Counted from the first letter of the stretch, positions 24,568 through 33,994 are shown. The stretch: DNA of 64,000 nt from Flavobacterium frigoris (GCF_900111075.1 NZ_FOFZ01000004.1:62001-126000), one strand, 5' to 3'. The notes: generated from the sequence alone by a model not told the origin. Made by a program: numbers and translations.

Positions 24568-25900
24568 TCTTTTTGCTTATATCAACCTAAGCAAGGGGGA
24601 AGAAGAAAAGAACAAAGTATTGGATTTCGTAAAGTCCAACATTTCCTTTAGAGGATCTAATTTATGGATTCTAGCATGTGCTATTGTTGTGGCATCTATA
24701 GGGTTAAATGTGAATTCTACGGCGGTGATAATAGGTGCGATGCTAATATCACCGCTAATGGGTCCCATTATAGGAGCTGGTTTTGGGCTAGGTGTTTATG
24801 ATTTCAATTTACTGAAAAAATCCTTAAAAAATCTGCTAATTGCCACGCTTGTTGGTTTATTTGTTTCTACACTTTATTTTTACATTAGCCCATTCAAAGA
24901 AGCGCAACCCGAATTATTGTCTAGAACTTCCCCGAATATCTATGATATCCTTATTGCTTTTTTTGGGGGTTTAGTTGGTGCAATTGCCATAACAAGAGTA
25001 GAAAAAGGCAATCCAATACCCGGTGTAGCCATCGCAACGGCCCTTATGCCACCTCTATGTACTGCAGGATACGGCCTAGCATTAGGGAGTTTTAAATTCT
25101 TTTTTGGCGCCATGTATTTGTATTCTATCAACTGCGTTTTCATTTGCATTTCTACTTTTTTCATCGTAAAATATTTAAAGTACCCTACCAAAAAGCAACT
25201 AGATGATAAGGCGCAAAAACAAGTGAAGTATATTATTACAGGCTTAATCACAGTATTAATCCTACCTAGTATCTATTTTGCCTACCAATTAATTGAAGAA
25301 AAGAAATACCAGCACCAAATTGATCTTTTTACAGAAAATGAGTTTTCAAATAAAGGAATTGCCATTTTATATAAGAAAACCAAATTCAATCAAAACCCCA
25401 AAAAACTAGAACTCGGTTTTCTTTCCAAAAGATATAGCGCTGCTGAAATTAAAAAACTAAATCAAAGACTTAAAGCGTATGATATTAATAACACTACCCT
25501 ATCTGTAATACAGGATACAACAGACCTTAAAAGCGATATTCTAAACGAAATTAATTTTAATAAATCACAATTAAGCCAAAAAGACGTTTCAATTTTAAGT
25601 CTAAAAAAACAAATCGTCGCAAATAAGTATGATAATAAAGCCTTATTAGCTGAAATAAAAATTTTGTTTCCTGAGGTAGATAATATTTCGATATCCAATC
25701 ATACTTTTAATGAAGGTACCGATAGTATCAAAACAATACCTGTCTTGATCTATAAAAGTAAAGAAGACCTTACAGAAAACTCAGTACAAAAATTAGTTCT
25801 CTGGCTGCAGCAACGATTAATCAAGAAAGATATTGAAGTGTACAAGCAACCCACTATCGCTGCTAAAAAAACAGAGGAAAAAGAATCCACAAAAAAATAG
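24548..25900 (+). CDS. DUF389 family multi-pass membrane protein
   Basis: 450 residues from ATG 24548 (a TTG one codon earlier is less likely). The membrane domain has the DUF389 signature NVNSTAVIIGAMLISPLMGP and later GVAIATALMPPLCTAGYGLA, with about six helices in residues 35-240. The C-terminal half (from about 260) is a soluble, Lys-rich domain with a coiled-coil-like stretch around SQLSQKDVSILSLKKQ. Function of DUF389 is not established; overlap with nhaA suggests a role linked to cation or pH homeostasis. Confidence 0.88.
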   Translation: MKTIVNSLFAYINLSKGEEEKNKVLDFVKSNISFRGSNLWILACAIVVASIGLNVNSTAVIIGAMLISPLMGPIIGAGFGLGVYDFNLLKKSLKNLLIATLVGLFVSTLYFYISPFKEAQPELLSRTSPNIYDILIAFFGGLVGAIAITRVEKGNPIPGVAIATALMPPLCTAGYGLALGSFKFFFGAMYLYSINCVFICISTFFIVKYLKYPTKKQLDDKAQKQVKYIITGLITVLILPSIYFAYQLIEEKKYQHQIDLFTENEFSNKGIAILYKKTKFNQNPKKLELGFLSKRYSAAEIKKLNQRLKAYDINNTTLSVIQDTTDLKSDILNEINFNKSQLSQKDVSILSLKKQIVANKYDNKALLAEIKILFPEVDNISISNHTFNEGTDSIKTIPVLIYKSKEDLTENSVQKLVLWLQQRLIKKDIEVYKQPTIAAKKTEEKESTKK

Positions 25901-25926
25901 CGTTTTTATAGGACTATAATATAGCT

Positions 25927-26015
25927 TTATTTAGATTCTAAAATCAAAATGATTCGTTGAACAGAATCTCCATAATGGTATTTAGTTTTTGTATTTACAG
26001 CATTGATTAACTCCA
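25927..26015 (-). pseudogene. Relic of the 3' end of a second zincin metalloprotease gene
   Basis: Read on the minus strand, this stretch encodes about 25 codons ending TAA that match the last 25 codons of the protease at 27188-29668: KYHYGDSVQRI here against KYHYADCIQRI there, then LILESK against LILDPK. Homology stops at an in-frame stop on its 5' side. It is the stump of a former tandem paralogue. The remaining gap 25901-26275 otherwise holds only a terminator. Confidence 0.7.
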
Positions 26016-26082
26016 ATTATTTAGGAATAAGACTATTCAATTACTATTCAATTATTATTCATGTATTTAAATTAAAAAAAAA

Positions 26083-26118
26083 TTCCCAATCTTAAAGCGG
26101 TAAGATTGGGATTTTTTT
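26083..26118 (+). terminator. Terminator downstream of nhaA-DUF389
   Basis: CCCAATCTTA ... TAAGATTGGG stem, then seven T. It lies about 185 bp past the DUF389 stop, beyond the protease relic. Confidence 0.85.
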
Positions 26119-26275
26119 GTGTGGTGATAGATATACTCTCCCTAATCCCCTATTATGCTAATCCCCTAAAATATTTTGAATTAATCGTATATATCTGATT
26201 TTCAACGATTAATTAATTCTTTTAGCATTTTAATTCTTTATATTTAGATTCTGTAATCGTCGAATAAAATGAATT

Positions 26276-27142
26276 ATGAGCAAACCCTTACTTTGGTATT
26301 TTAGGAGACATTCTCTTTTGTACAAAATAAAATTCAGAATGGTCTCTAGGAAATCATCGGTAAGTCGTATTGAAAATTTTTGCTACAACGCTATAAATCC
26401 AAAATGTGACATTCCTCCTCTTTATTTTCAACTGAACAAAATGATTTTGACGAAACCAAAGGCAGACCTGAGCGATATGGAAAAAGCAAAAAAAATAGCG
26501 AAGTGGCTTAGAAATCATATCAAAGGGGGAGCAGGACTTGGAAAATCCTCTAACAGCGCACTACGAAAAATGATAAGAGGTGAAGGGGGAATTTGCAGCG
26601 ATCTTTCGCAGGTTTATAATAATTTTTGTGTCATCAACGATATAAAAGTAAAAGAGTGGGGCTTAAAAATTATGACAGCTAACCGAACAATCCTCGGTGG
26701 TCATTCCTTTAACGAAGTATACTCTAGAGAATTTCAGAAGTGGGTTCTAATTGATGTTTCCAAATCAATATTTTTTTACCATACCAACTCTAAAATACCT
26801 TTATCTGTTTTTGAACTAATTAAATTAAAGAAAGAAAACAAAGAAATCCATTATTTTAAATTCAATAAAAAAACTATTGTTGACAAACAGTACATAGAAG
26901 ACCTCTATCTTATACCTAACTCATTTCCTTTTCTGATCACTAATTATTGTACTAAAACCTATGATTATTTTTTAGACAAACTCAGTTTTTTGCCAGAATC
27001 ATTAATTCACGGTCTCGTTTACCTCACAGGTAAAAGTTATATTTTTGAATTTCCAAAAAAAAAGGAATGTAAAATAAAACATCCAATAGATAAACCTGTA
27101 CTTACAAAGATTCATAAAAGACGTCCAGTCGAAGCGATATAA
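26276..27142 (+). CDS. Transglutaminase-like superfamily protein
   Basis: 288 residues. The transglutaminase core is complete: Cys107 in GEGGICSDLSQVYNNFC, His143 in GGHSFNEVYS and Asp160 in WVLIDVS form the expected triad. KIAKWLRNHIKGGAGLG is the preceding helix. There is no signal peptide or TM segment, so it is probably cytoplasmic. The C-terminal third is basic and unassigned. Relatives act as peptidases or transferases; this one may belong to a glycan- or peptide-processing accessory function. No partner genes are adjacent. Confidence 0.78.
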   Translation: MSKPLLWYFRRHSLLYKIKFRMVSRKSSVSRIENFCYNAINPKCDIPPLYFQLNKMILTKPKADLSDMEKAKKIAKWLRNHIKGGAGLGKSSNSALRKMIRGEGGICSDLSQVYNNFCVINDIKVKEWGLKIMTANRTILGGHSFNEVYSREFQKWVLIDVSKSIFFYHTNSKIPLSVFELIKLKKENKEIHYFKFNKKTIVDKQYIEDLYLIPNSFPFLITNYCTKTYDYFLDKLSFLPESLIHGLVYLTGKSYIFEFPKKKECKIKHPIDKPVLTKIHKRRPVEAI

Positions 27143-27170
27143 AAAAGTCCGCTCAGTAGCGGACTTTTTA
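27143..27170. terminator. Bidirectional terminator
   Basis: AAAGTCCGC TCAGTA GCGGACTTT stem with A and T tails between convergent genes. Confidence 0.9.
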
Positions 27171-27187
27171 ATGCTTAGTACTTTTAT

Positions 27188-29668
27188 TTATTTAGGGTCT
27201 AAAATTAAAGCAATCCGTTGAATACAATCGGCATAATGGTATTTAGTCTCTGTATTCACGGCATTACTTTTTGCTATTCCTAGTATTGATTTCAAAGTCG
27301 TTAACTCGCCTCTAACTAAAGCTCTTACATCAGATTGTGCCACATTGTAATACTCTCCAGAACGGCTAGGTTTAATTTCTTCCTTCATAAGATATTCCAT
27401 TCTTTCAATGTAGGCACGTTGCAAGTTTCTACGATAGATAGAAACTGCAGTTGGAGTATTGGCTTCTTTCCAGATTCCTTTTCTCATGTCACTTAGCAAG
27501 TCCAAAGCAGTATAGTTAGCACTACCTAAAATTTCTGCATCCATTAATCGGCCAATACGATCAAAACTCAACACATTATTCAAATGTCTTGCCTGTAAAT
27601 TTCTAAAACGTTCTGTATAACCAGAGTAATCTGTATTTTTTAAAGTCTTCACATTTACCAGCCAGGTAGGAGAGGCAAAAGCATTCGTTTGCAACCACTG
27701 CATGGCTTCTTGCTGTAGCAGTTTTGGAGCGACTGTGTAGATAACTCCTTGTTGATTGGGCTTTTTAATATCCTCATGCACACCACCCACATTGGTCACA
27801 ACATGGCCGACATACCTACTCCACACATCTAACATTTCTTTATACAACTCCTCTAAATCTTCATAATTATTAGTCACATCACTCGTCCATTCTGATAAAT
27901 GTGCCGCAACATATTCTAAGTTTTTAAGTCCATAGCTACTCGCTTTCATAGAATTATTCCCTATGTCTTCCGTTTGTGAACTTGGGTCAAAACTACTACT
28001 TTGCTTACCAAACTTATACATGGGATCTCCCGCTTTTTCCATAATCCATTTGTCTAAAGTAGGTACTTCTGCTTCGGGAGAAACGGAGTTTGGAATTACT
28101 CTATATCCCCAATTCACTGCATAATGATCGTACGGCCCCATCTGGCGAATAAAACGCACTCCTTTATCTCCGGGTTGGGCTATATAATTAAAACGAGCAT
28201 AATCCATTAAACTCGCTGCTATTCCATTTTTTTGTGTGAAATCGGCATTTCTATAACTCTCCGTATCGTAGGCACAACTTGCTCCCATATTGTGTGGAAA
28301 ACCTAAAGCATGTCCCACTTCATGAGCAATAACAAAACGCATCATCTCCCCCATTTCCTCATCACTTGTATTTAGTGTTCGTGCAGATGGATTTGCAGCA
28401 CCTGTTTCTAATAAATAGCGATTACGGTACGAACGCAAGTGATTGTGGTACCAGATAACATCGCTTTCGATAATTTCTCCAGTTCGGGGATCAGAAACAC
28501 TAGGACCAACTGCGTTACGGGTCGTACTAGCTACATAACGTATTACAGAATAACGCATATCCTCCGGGCTAAAATCAGGATCTTCTTCCTTTGTTGGAGG
28601 ATCTTTGGCAATAATAGCATTTTTAAAACCTGCTGTTTCAAATGGTTTTTGCCATTCTTCAATCCCTTGCTTAATGTATTTACGCAGTTTTTCCGGTGTG
28701 GCAGGATCAATATAATACACGATGGGTTTAATGGGCTCTACCAGCTCCCCTTTGGCGTAAGCCACAGGATCTTTAGGCTCTAATCTCCATCTGCGGATGT
28801 ATGTTTTACTATCTGATTTTAACTCCTCGCTGCCATAATCATATTGACTCATCGTAAACCAACCCACCCTTGGATCGGCCAGTCGCGGTTGCATCATTAT
28901 TTCAGGAAGCAAAATCATCGATTGGTTCATTTGAATACTAATCGTTTCCGTATCTTCAAGGACGGGAGGTTTACTCGCATTATAAGTAAAGTCCTGAATC
29001 ACCTCAATATTCATCGGAAAACTTTTCATCGCCGTGATAAAACTGCGAGAATCATCCATACCCTTTACCTTATAAGTCTCTCTCATACTAGATGATAATC
29101 CGCTTATGGCCTTGACATCACTTCCATAAAACTTGGTTACATCAATTACTGTATTGGCTGAATCTTTACTGAAAGCAACAATATCAAAAGCATACAAAGT
29201 AGGCTCGTAATTATTGTTTTTTACAGAAATACTAATAGGCAAGCTATCATTGGCCACCGCACTATAAGACTTTAGTTTGATTAAAATTTTATCTTGAAAA
29301 CGTTGCCAAACGACTAACTGCTCATTTGTCTCTGAACCCGCATTGACATAACCACCACCTAAATTAGAAGGCAGTTTTGAGAGTCTGCTCACTAAAAGCA
29401 TGTCCTTGTCTAACAATTTATTAGGAATTTCAAAATAATATTTTTTATCTACTTTATGTACCCAAAATAAACCATCATCAGAGATAGCGTCTTTGGTAAT
29501 TACCTTATCATAGTCTTTAATGGTAACTTCAGGTTTTTTTTCTGGAGTAGCAACTACTTCTGTTTTTTTATTCTTTTTCTTATCTATATGCCACTGTTTT
29601 TGGGCTAATACTACACTAGGCGCAAGTACAAAAGCTGCCAGAGTGCTCAAAATGAATAATTTCTTCAT
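27188..29668 (-). CDS. Secreted zinc-dependent metalloprotease (DUF5117/DUF5118 type)
   Basis: 826 residues with a signal peptide (MKKLFILSTLAAFVLAPSVVLA). N-terminal region (about 45-300) has the DUF5118/DUF5117-like pattern ending in KPIVYYIDPATPEKLRKYI. The zinc site is AHEVGHALGFPHN with His449, His453 and His459, a metzincin HExxHxxGxxH. The C-terminal part is helical. Family members are large secreted or surface proteases typical of Bacteroidota; targets are unknown. A relic of a paralogue's 3' end lies 1.2 kb away at 25927. Confidence 0.9.
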   Translation of the reverse strand: MKKLFILSTLAAFVLAPSVVLAQKQWHIDKKKNKKTEVVATPEKKPEVTIKDYDKVITKDAISDDGLFWVHKVDKKYYFEIPNKLLDKDMLLVSRLSKLPSNLGGGYVNAGSETNEQLVVWQRFQDKILIKLKSYSAVANDSLPISISVKNNNYEPTLYAFDIVAFSKDSANTVIDVTKFYGSDVKAISGLSSSMRETYKVKGMDDSRSFITAMKSFPMNIEVIQDFTYNASKPPVLEDTETISIQMNQSMILLPEIMMQPRLADPRVGWFTMSQYDYGSEELKSDSKTYIRRWRLEPKDPVAYAKGELVEPIKPIVYYIDPATPEKLRKYIKQGIEEWQKPFETAGFKNAIIAKDPPTKEEDPDFSPEDMRYSVIRYVASTTRNAVGPSVSDPRTGEIIESDVIWYHNHLRSYRNRYLLETGAANPSARTLNTSDEEMGEMMRFVIAHEVGHALGFPHNMGASCAYDTESYRNADFTQKNGIAASLMDYARFNYIAQPGDKGVRFIRQMGPYDHYAVNWGYRVIPNSVSPEAEVPTLDKWIMEKAGDPMYKFGKQSSSFDPSSQTEDIGNNSMKASSYGLKNLEYVAAHLSEWTSDVTNNYEDLEELYKEMLDVWSRYVGHVVTNVGGVHEDIKKPNQQGVIYTVAPKLLQQEAMQWLQTNAFASPTWLVNVKTLKNTDYSGYTERFRNLQARHLNNVLSFDRIGRLMDAEILGSANYTALDLLSDMRKGIWKEANTPTAVSIYRRNLQRAYIERMEYLMKEEIKPSRSGEYYNVAQSDVRALVRGELTTLKSILGIAKSNAVNTETKYHYADCIQRIALILDPK

Positions 29669-29697
29669 TTAATGGTTGTTTAATGATTAATCTGTAT

Positions 29698-29705
29698 CAA
29701 AAATA
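29698..29705 (-). promoter_or_regulatory. Promoter -7 box of the metalloprotease gene
   Basis: Minus-strand TATTTTTG, 29 nt before the ATG. Confidence 0.5.
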
Positions 29706-29774
29706 ATTTTAAGCCTCGCCTTAATCGACTTTATAAGTATATTTAACTTATAATTAACAATGACAAAAGAACTT

Positions 29775-29880
29775 GGGCGTGTCCCTACGGGTCGGGTCTT
29801 CCGCTACAATCTCTCTTGTCTTATCTCGTTTTAAAAACGAGATAAGACAAGAGAGGATTTCCACTACAACCCCTCACGCA
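29775..29880 (+). repeat. Dispersed hairpin repeat, copy B
   Basis: Left arm GGGCGTGTCCCTACGGGTCG then TCTTCCGCTACAAT; perfect 22-bp stem (29811-29832 with 29834-29855, single-base loop); right arm GATTTCCACTACAACCCCTC then ACGCA. The arms match copies A, C and D; the stem does not. Confidence 0.75.
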
Positions 29881-29898
29881 AAACAAAAGCAATGATGA

Positions 29899-30120
29899 CG
29901 CACAAATAAAAGAGGGGGAACTAAAACCCAAAACAAAGCAACAGGAAATAGTAAACTCAAAATTTACGGAACCCTGCACTGCAAATCAGGGAAGCGAATG
30001 AAAAAAGAAAATCGGGTATTTTTTAACTCTGAGACGGATGCAATTCAAAACAATTTCCGACCTTGTGGTCATTGCATGAAAACAGCATACAAACAATGGA
30101 TTTATTCAGCACCGAATTAG
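29899..30120 (+). pseudogene. Ada-type zinc-binding domain ORF lacking a start codon
   Basis: The frame reads KLKIYGTLHCKSGKRM, KKENRVFF and RPCGHCMK before TAG, i.e. the four-Cys zinc site of the Ada metal-binding domain (Cys in LHC, and CxxC in RPCGHC; the spacing fits the small flavobacterial proteins of about 85 residues). From the upstream stop at 29896 to the conserved region there is no ATG, GTG or TTG, and repeat copy B ends 19 bp before. The N-terminus seems lost or replaced. The 3' end overlaps alkB by 25 bp. It is either a truncated gene or uses a non-canonical start. Confidence 0.6.
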
Positions 30121-30707
30121 ACGAAAACCAAAACTTGCTTCCCAAAGACGGAACCGTACTCTATTATGGCCCTATTATGCCGGTGAAAGAAGCCAACTTT
30201 TATCTGCAAAATTTACTAGAAACCATTGCCTGGAAAAACGACCAAGCCATTATCTTTGGCAAACTTATAATTACCAAAAGAAAAGTGGCGTGGTACGGCG
30301 ACACAAATTTTAACTATACCTATTCCAATAACACCAAGCAAGCTTTAATCTGGACTCCGGTGTTACTTAAGTTAAAAACACTCGTGGAAGAAAAAACGGG
30401 CGAAACCTACAATTCCTGCCTACTCAATTTATACCACAATGGCAACGAAGGCATGGGCTGGCACAGTGATGCCGAGAAAGACTTAAAGAAAAACGGTGCG
30501 ATTGCCTCCATCAGCTTTGGTGCAGAACGTAAATTCACCTTCAAACACAAAGATAGCAAAGAAACCGTATCCCAAATATTAGCACACGGAAGCTTACTAT
30601 TAATGAAAAATGAGACCCAGACGCACTGGTTGCATCGCTTACCACCCACTACACGAGTTTCTACACCACGAGTAAATCTTACTTTTAGAACGATTGAAAT
30701 ACTGTAA
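30096..30707 (+). CDS. alkB: AlkB-like 2OG-Fe(II) dioxygenase (alkylated DNA repair)
   Basis: 203 residues from ATG 30096. NLYHNGNEGMGWHSDAE contains Fe ligands His123 and Asp125, HWLHRLPPTTR the third ligand His180, and TPRVNLTFR the 2-oxoglutarate-binding Arg pair (Arg192, Arg198). It oxidatively removes methyl groups from DNA bases (ALKBH2/3-like short type). It overlaps an Ada-type zinc domain, another alkylation-repair module, which supports the DNA-repair assignment. Confidence 0.92.
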   Translation: MDLFSTELDENQNLLPKDGTVLYYGPIMPVKEANFYLQNLLETIAWKNDQAIIFGKLIITKRKVAWYGDTNFNYTYSNNTKQALIWTPVLLKLKTLVEEKTGETYNSCLLNLYHNGNEGMGWHSDAEKDLKKNGAIASISFGAERKFTFKHKDSKETVSQILAHGSLLLMKNETQTHWLHRLPPTTRVSTPRVNLTFRTIEIL

Positions 30708-30882
30708 GCTGCTTTCTATTACAAGAAAAAACACAAAATATCACTATAAGTGGGTATTGTAAAGTTCTATTTTAATTTGTGTCTTTACCACGAGATATAA
30801 ATACCCAAAATTGATACCGCTTTAAAATTAAAATAAGGCTTCAGTTAGACCAAAAAAAATTAAACCTAAAAACAAATTAACT

Positions 30883-31143
30883 ATGAAAAGTGAATGGATT
30901 GCAACCTATGAAGGTTCTGAAATAAAAGTAACAAATGGCTGGTTTACTGGCGAAAAATTATTTGTAAACAATGAATTGCAGGACGAGCAGTTAAATTTCA
31001 TTACTCCAAGCCAAATGACTGGTACCTTAACCACTAAAGATGGAAAACAACTCAATATTAAAGCCAATATCTCGGGATTTGCCACCACAAGTTGCAGACT
31101 ATTTATTGACAACAAAAAAATAGAATTACAACAAACCAAATAA
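30883..31143 (+). CDS. Hypothetical protein, 86 aa
   Basis: A soluble, beta-rich sequence without signal peptide: MKSEWIATYEGSEIKVTNGW, then GEKLFVNNELQDEQ and GTLTTKDGKQLNIKANISG. The alternating pattern suggests a small beta-sandwich or barrel. No family is recognised. Codon use and an isolated, well-formed ATG support it being real. It stands alone between alkB and the CPBP gene. Confidence 0.6.
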   Translation: MKSEWIATYEGSEIKVTNGWFTGEKLFVNNELQDEQLNFITPSQMTGTLTTKDGKQLNIKANISGFATTSCRLFIDNKKIELQQTK

Positions 31144-31232
31144 AATTATTAGCGCTATAAAACAATTGCTACATATAAAAGCAATTCTGTTTTAGATTTT
31201 CAATCTTATTCTTTTTCAAATCATAATAAAAA

Positions 31233-32111
31233 ATGAAGATTCCTTCTTTTGACAATCACCGTGGTTTATACAATTCATTAAATATAATTTTGCCTTACCT
31301 TATTATTGCAGCGGTATTTCAGTTAATCTCTTTCTATTTTTCAGGTTATGATTATTTAAATTCTACTATAAGTCCGAACACCTCCCTGCAAACATTCATT
31401 ACAGCCCTAGCCACCTTACTGGCAACTTTTGTAACAGTATTGCTTTTTAAGAAAAAATTAGGCCGAGAGTTTTTTATCAACATCGGTTTTCAAAATATAG
31501 CCGTAAAGAAAAACCTGCTCCTAGGAATAGTATTAGGGTTTATCATTATGTTAACAGGGTTTTTATCGTTACTTTTCGCAAATGAAATAAGTATTCAATC
31601 CATTAATTTTGACCTCACGGAACTTTTACTAAATATTGGCATATTTATTTTCGTTGCCATTGGTGAAGAAGTACTATTTAGAGGATATATTTTAAATAAC
31701 CTCATGAAATCCTATACTAAATATGTAGCCTTGATTGTTTCCTCACTCTTTTTTAGTTTGTTACACCTTGGTAATGATTTTATATCGGTACTAAATCTAT
31801 TTGATCTTTTTATTGCGGGAATTCTTTTGGGGATTACCTACATAAATACCAAGAGATTATGGTTTCCTATAGCCTTGCATTTTAGCTGGAATTTTTTTCA
31901 AGGAACTATTTTCGGCTTTAACGTAAGTGGCAATGACGATTATTCCTTAATAAATATCAGCTACCCAAGCCCTACCCTTTGGAATGGCGGAGGTTTTGGT
32001 TTTGAAGGTTCTCTTCTATCCCTACTATTTCAAATAATAGCTATCTACCTAATTTTAGAATATTACAAAAAGAAAAATATCAAATCAAACCAGGTCAGTA
32101 TTTCAACATAA
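31233..32111 (+). CDS. CPBP family intramembrane glutamic endopeptidase
   Basis: 292 residues, seven to eight TM helices. Motif 1 GEEVLFRGY has Glu145, Glu146 and Arg150; motif 2 FFSLLHLGND has His179; motif 3 is ALHFSWNFFQG. These are the catalytic residues of CAAX-processing/bacteriocin-protection (Abi) proteases. Substrate unknown; no bacteriocin or prenylated-peptide gene is nearby. A bidirectional terminator follows. Confidence 0.9.
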   Translation: MKIPSFDNHRGLYNSLNIILPYLIIAAVFQLISFYFSGYDYLNSTISPNTSLQTFITALATLLATFVTVLLFKKKLGREFFINIGFQNIAVKKNLLLGIVLGFIIMLTGFLSLLFANEISIQSINFDLTELLLNIGIFIFVAIGEEVLFRGYILNNLMKSYTKYVALIVSSLFFSLLHLGNDFISVLNLFDLFIAGILLGITYINTKRLWFPIALHFSWNFFQGTIFGFNVSGNDDYSLINISYPSPTLWNGGGFGFEGSLLSLLFQIIAIYLILEYYKKKNIKSNQVSIST

Positions 32112-32148
32112 AAATAAAAGAAAGCTACCTTATGATGTAAAACCATAA

Positions 32149-32183
32149 AAAATCCCTCTCGATTACAATCAAGAGGGATTTTC
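32149..32183. terminator. Bidirectional terminator
   Basis: AAAATCCCTCT ... AGAGGGATTTT stem between the convergent CPBP and rluD genes. Confidence 0.85.
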
Positions 32184-32227
32184 ATTTATGTCAATATCGC
32201 AGACTATTTTATAGTTTAGTGAGATTC

Positions 32228-33268
32228 TTACTCCCCTTCTTCGGATAAATTAGTTTTAGAATATCCTCTCCATTTCTCAATACAGTCCTGGAAATCTTGA
32301 GGTAGTTCTGTATCAAAACGCATCATCTCACCCGTTGTAGGATGAACAAATCCTAGCGTTTTTGCATGCAAAGCCTGTCTTGGTAATATTTTAAAACAAT
32401 TGTCAATAAACTGTTTGTATTTAGTAAACGTCGTTCCTTTCAAAATCAAATGACCGCCATAACGCTCGTCATTAAACAAAGTATGACCTATGTGCTTTAA
32501 ATGAACACGAATTTGATGCGTTCTTCCCGTTTCAAGCTGGCATGAAATCAAAGTAACATAACCAAAACGTTCCAGAACCTTGTAATGCGTAACCGCTGGT
32601 TTCCCTATTTCAGGATCGGCAAAAACAGCCATTTGCATGCGGTCTTTTACGTGACGTGCCACATTTCCTTCAATAGTCCCTTCATCAGCAACTACATTTC
32701 CCCATACAAGAGCTACATACTCCCTTTCAGATGTTTTAGCTTCAAATTGTTTGGCCAAATGTGACATCGCAGCTTCTGTTTTGGCAATCACCAATAATCC
32801 CGATGTGTCTTTGTCAATTCGGTGCACTAGTCCCGGTCTTTCGCTGCTATTCATTGGTAAATTATCAAAATGATAGGCCAACGCATGCACTAAAGTTCCA
32901 GTATAATTTCCGTGTCCCGGATGAACCACCATTCCTGGCTTTTTGTTAATCAACAACAAGGTGTCGTCTTCATAAACAATATCCAATGGGATATTCTCCG
33001 GCACAATATGATTTTCATAAGGTGGATGCGTCAACATCACACGCACTACATCAAAAGCTTTTACTTTGTAATTTGACTTTACTGTAGTATCGTTTACAAA
33101 AATATTCCCTTCCGTAGCTGCAATTTGAATTTTGTTACGGGTTGCATTTTGAATCAAACTCATCAAGTATTTGTCTATTCGCAAAGGTGCTTGCCCTTTA
33201 GGAACTTCAAATTTAAAGTGTTCGTATAATTCTTCTTCTAAGTCAACTGACTCTACATTATTGTTCAT
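32228..33268 (-). CDS. rluD: RluA-family 23S rRNA pseudouridine synthase (RluD-like)
   Basis: 346 residues from the ATG at 33268. An N-terminal S4 RNA-binding domain (RIDKYLMSLIQNATRNKIQ...VKAFDVV) precedes the catalytic domain with LVHRIDKDTSGLLV (catalytic Asp152) and RTHQIRVHLKHIGH. It isomerises uridines in 23S rRNA, most likely helix 69. It overlaps the upstream PASTA gene by 11 bp, a conserved flavobacterial pair. Confidence 0.93.
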   Translation of the reverse strand: MNNNVESVDLEEELYEHFKFEVPKGQAPLRIDKYLMSLIQNATRNKIQIAATEGNIFVNDTTVKSNYKVKAFDVVRVMLTHPPYENHIVPENIPLDIVYEDDTLLLINKKPGMVVHPGHGNYTGTLVHALAYHFDNLPMNSSERPGLVHRIDKDTSGLLVIAKTEAAMSHLAKQFEAKTSEREYVALVWGNVVADEGTIEGNVARHVKDRMQMAVFADPEIGKPAVTHYKVLERFGYVTLISCQLETGRTHQIRVHLKHIGHTLFNDERYGGHLILKGTTFTKYKQFIDNCFKILPRQALHAKTLGFVHPTTGEMMRFDTELPQDFQDCIEKWRGYSKTNLSEEGE

Positions 33269-33875
33269 TTGGCATTTCTTGTGTTGGATTAGCAATACTA
33301 TCCGTTCTTATATCTTCTTCATAACTCGCTTTCCCATCACCTAAAACCAAATCGATTTTAGAAGACTTCAAGACTTTGTCCCCCGGTTTTATGTTTCTTC
33401 CTTGGAAACGCATTTCCAACACCATGTCTTTTCCAAGGTTTGGCACATAGGTAATTGTTCCTTCCTCTAGTCCCAATGCTTTTAAAGTCGGAATTGCTTC
33501 GCGATATGTTTTATTGATTAAATCCGGAATTTTTACTGATGAAAATCCAGAACTATTAATTTTAATATAGACTTTTCTTCCTATTTTTACTTTTTCACCC
33601 GGCAAAGGATCTTGCTGTACCACAGAAAACTTAGGATAATCACTCATATAATTGACACTATCCAGCAATACATAATCAAGATCTAACGCGTCCAGTTTCT
33701 CCTCGACTTGCTCCTCCGTTAATTTACTCAAATTAGGAACTGTAATTTCATTTCCGTGATCCGTCGTAAAAGTCAACCAGTGCATAAACAGATATCCCAA
33801 TACAGCAATTATCAAAACGGCTAGAAATACTTGAACAAGAAACACACGGCTAGTAAGATATTTACGTAAACTCAT
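33258..33875 (-). CDS. PASTA domain membrane protein
   Basis: 205 residues from the ATG at 33875 (MSLRKYLTSRVFLVQVFLAV). One TM helix near residues 12-34, then PASTA repeats in the periplasm: ITVPNLSKLTEEQVEEKLDA...VVQQDPLPGEKVKIGRKVYI and VKIPDLINKTYREAIPTLKA...RNIKPGDKV, with a third partial one. PASTA domains sense peptidoglycan. There is no kinase or transpeptidase domain. It is divergent from ddl (D-Ala-D-Ala ligase), which supports a cell-wall role. Confidence 0.92.
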   Translation of the reverse strand: MSLRKYLTSRVFLVQVFLAVLIIAVLGYLFMHWLTFTTDHGNEITVPNLSKLTEEQVEEKLDALDLDYVLLDSVNYMSDYPKFSVVQQDPLPGEKVKIGRKVYIKINSSGFSSVKIPDLINKTYREAIPTLKALGLEEGTITYVPNLGKDMVLEMRFQGRNIKPGDKVLKSSKIDLVLGDGKASYEEDIRTDSIANPTQEMPNEQ

Positions 33876-33896
33876 AAATTTATTTTTATAATACGG

Positions 33897-33904
33897 CAAA
33901 GATA
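33897..33904 (-). promoter_or_regulatory. Promoter -7 box of PASTA-rluD
   Basis: Minus-strand TATCTTTG, 21 nt before the ATG at 33875. Confidence 0.55.
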
Positions 33905-33986
33905 TACCTTATTCGTTTCAAAAAAAATGATAATTTTGTTTAATACTATTTAACGTCTGACTTTAGAGAAAGCAAAAAAACATTTC

Positions 33987-33994
33987 TACTTTTG
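33987..33994 (+). promoter_or_regulatory. Candidate -7 box of ddl-coaD
   Basis: TACTTTTG 247 nt before ddl. If used, repeat copy C would be transcribed in the ddl leader. Confidence 0.4.
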
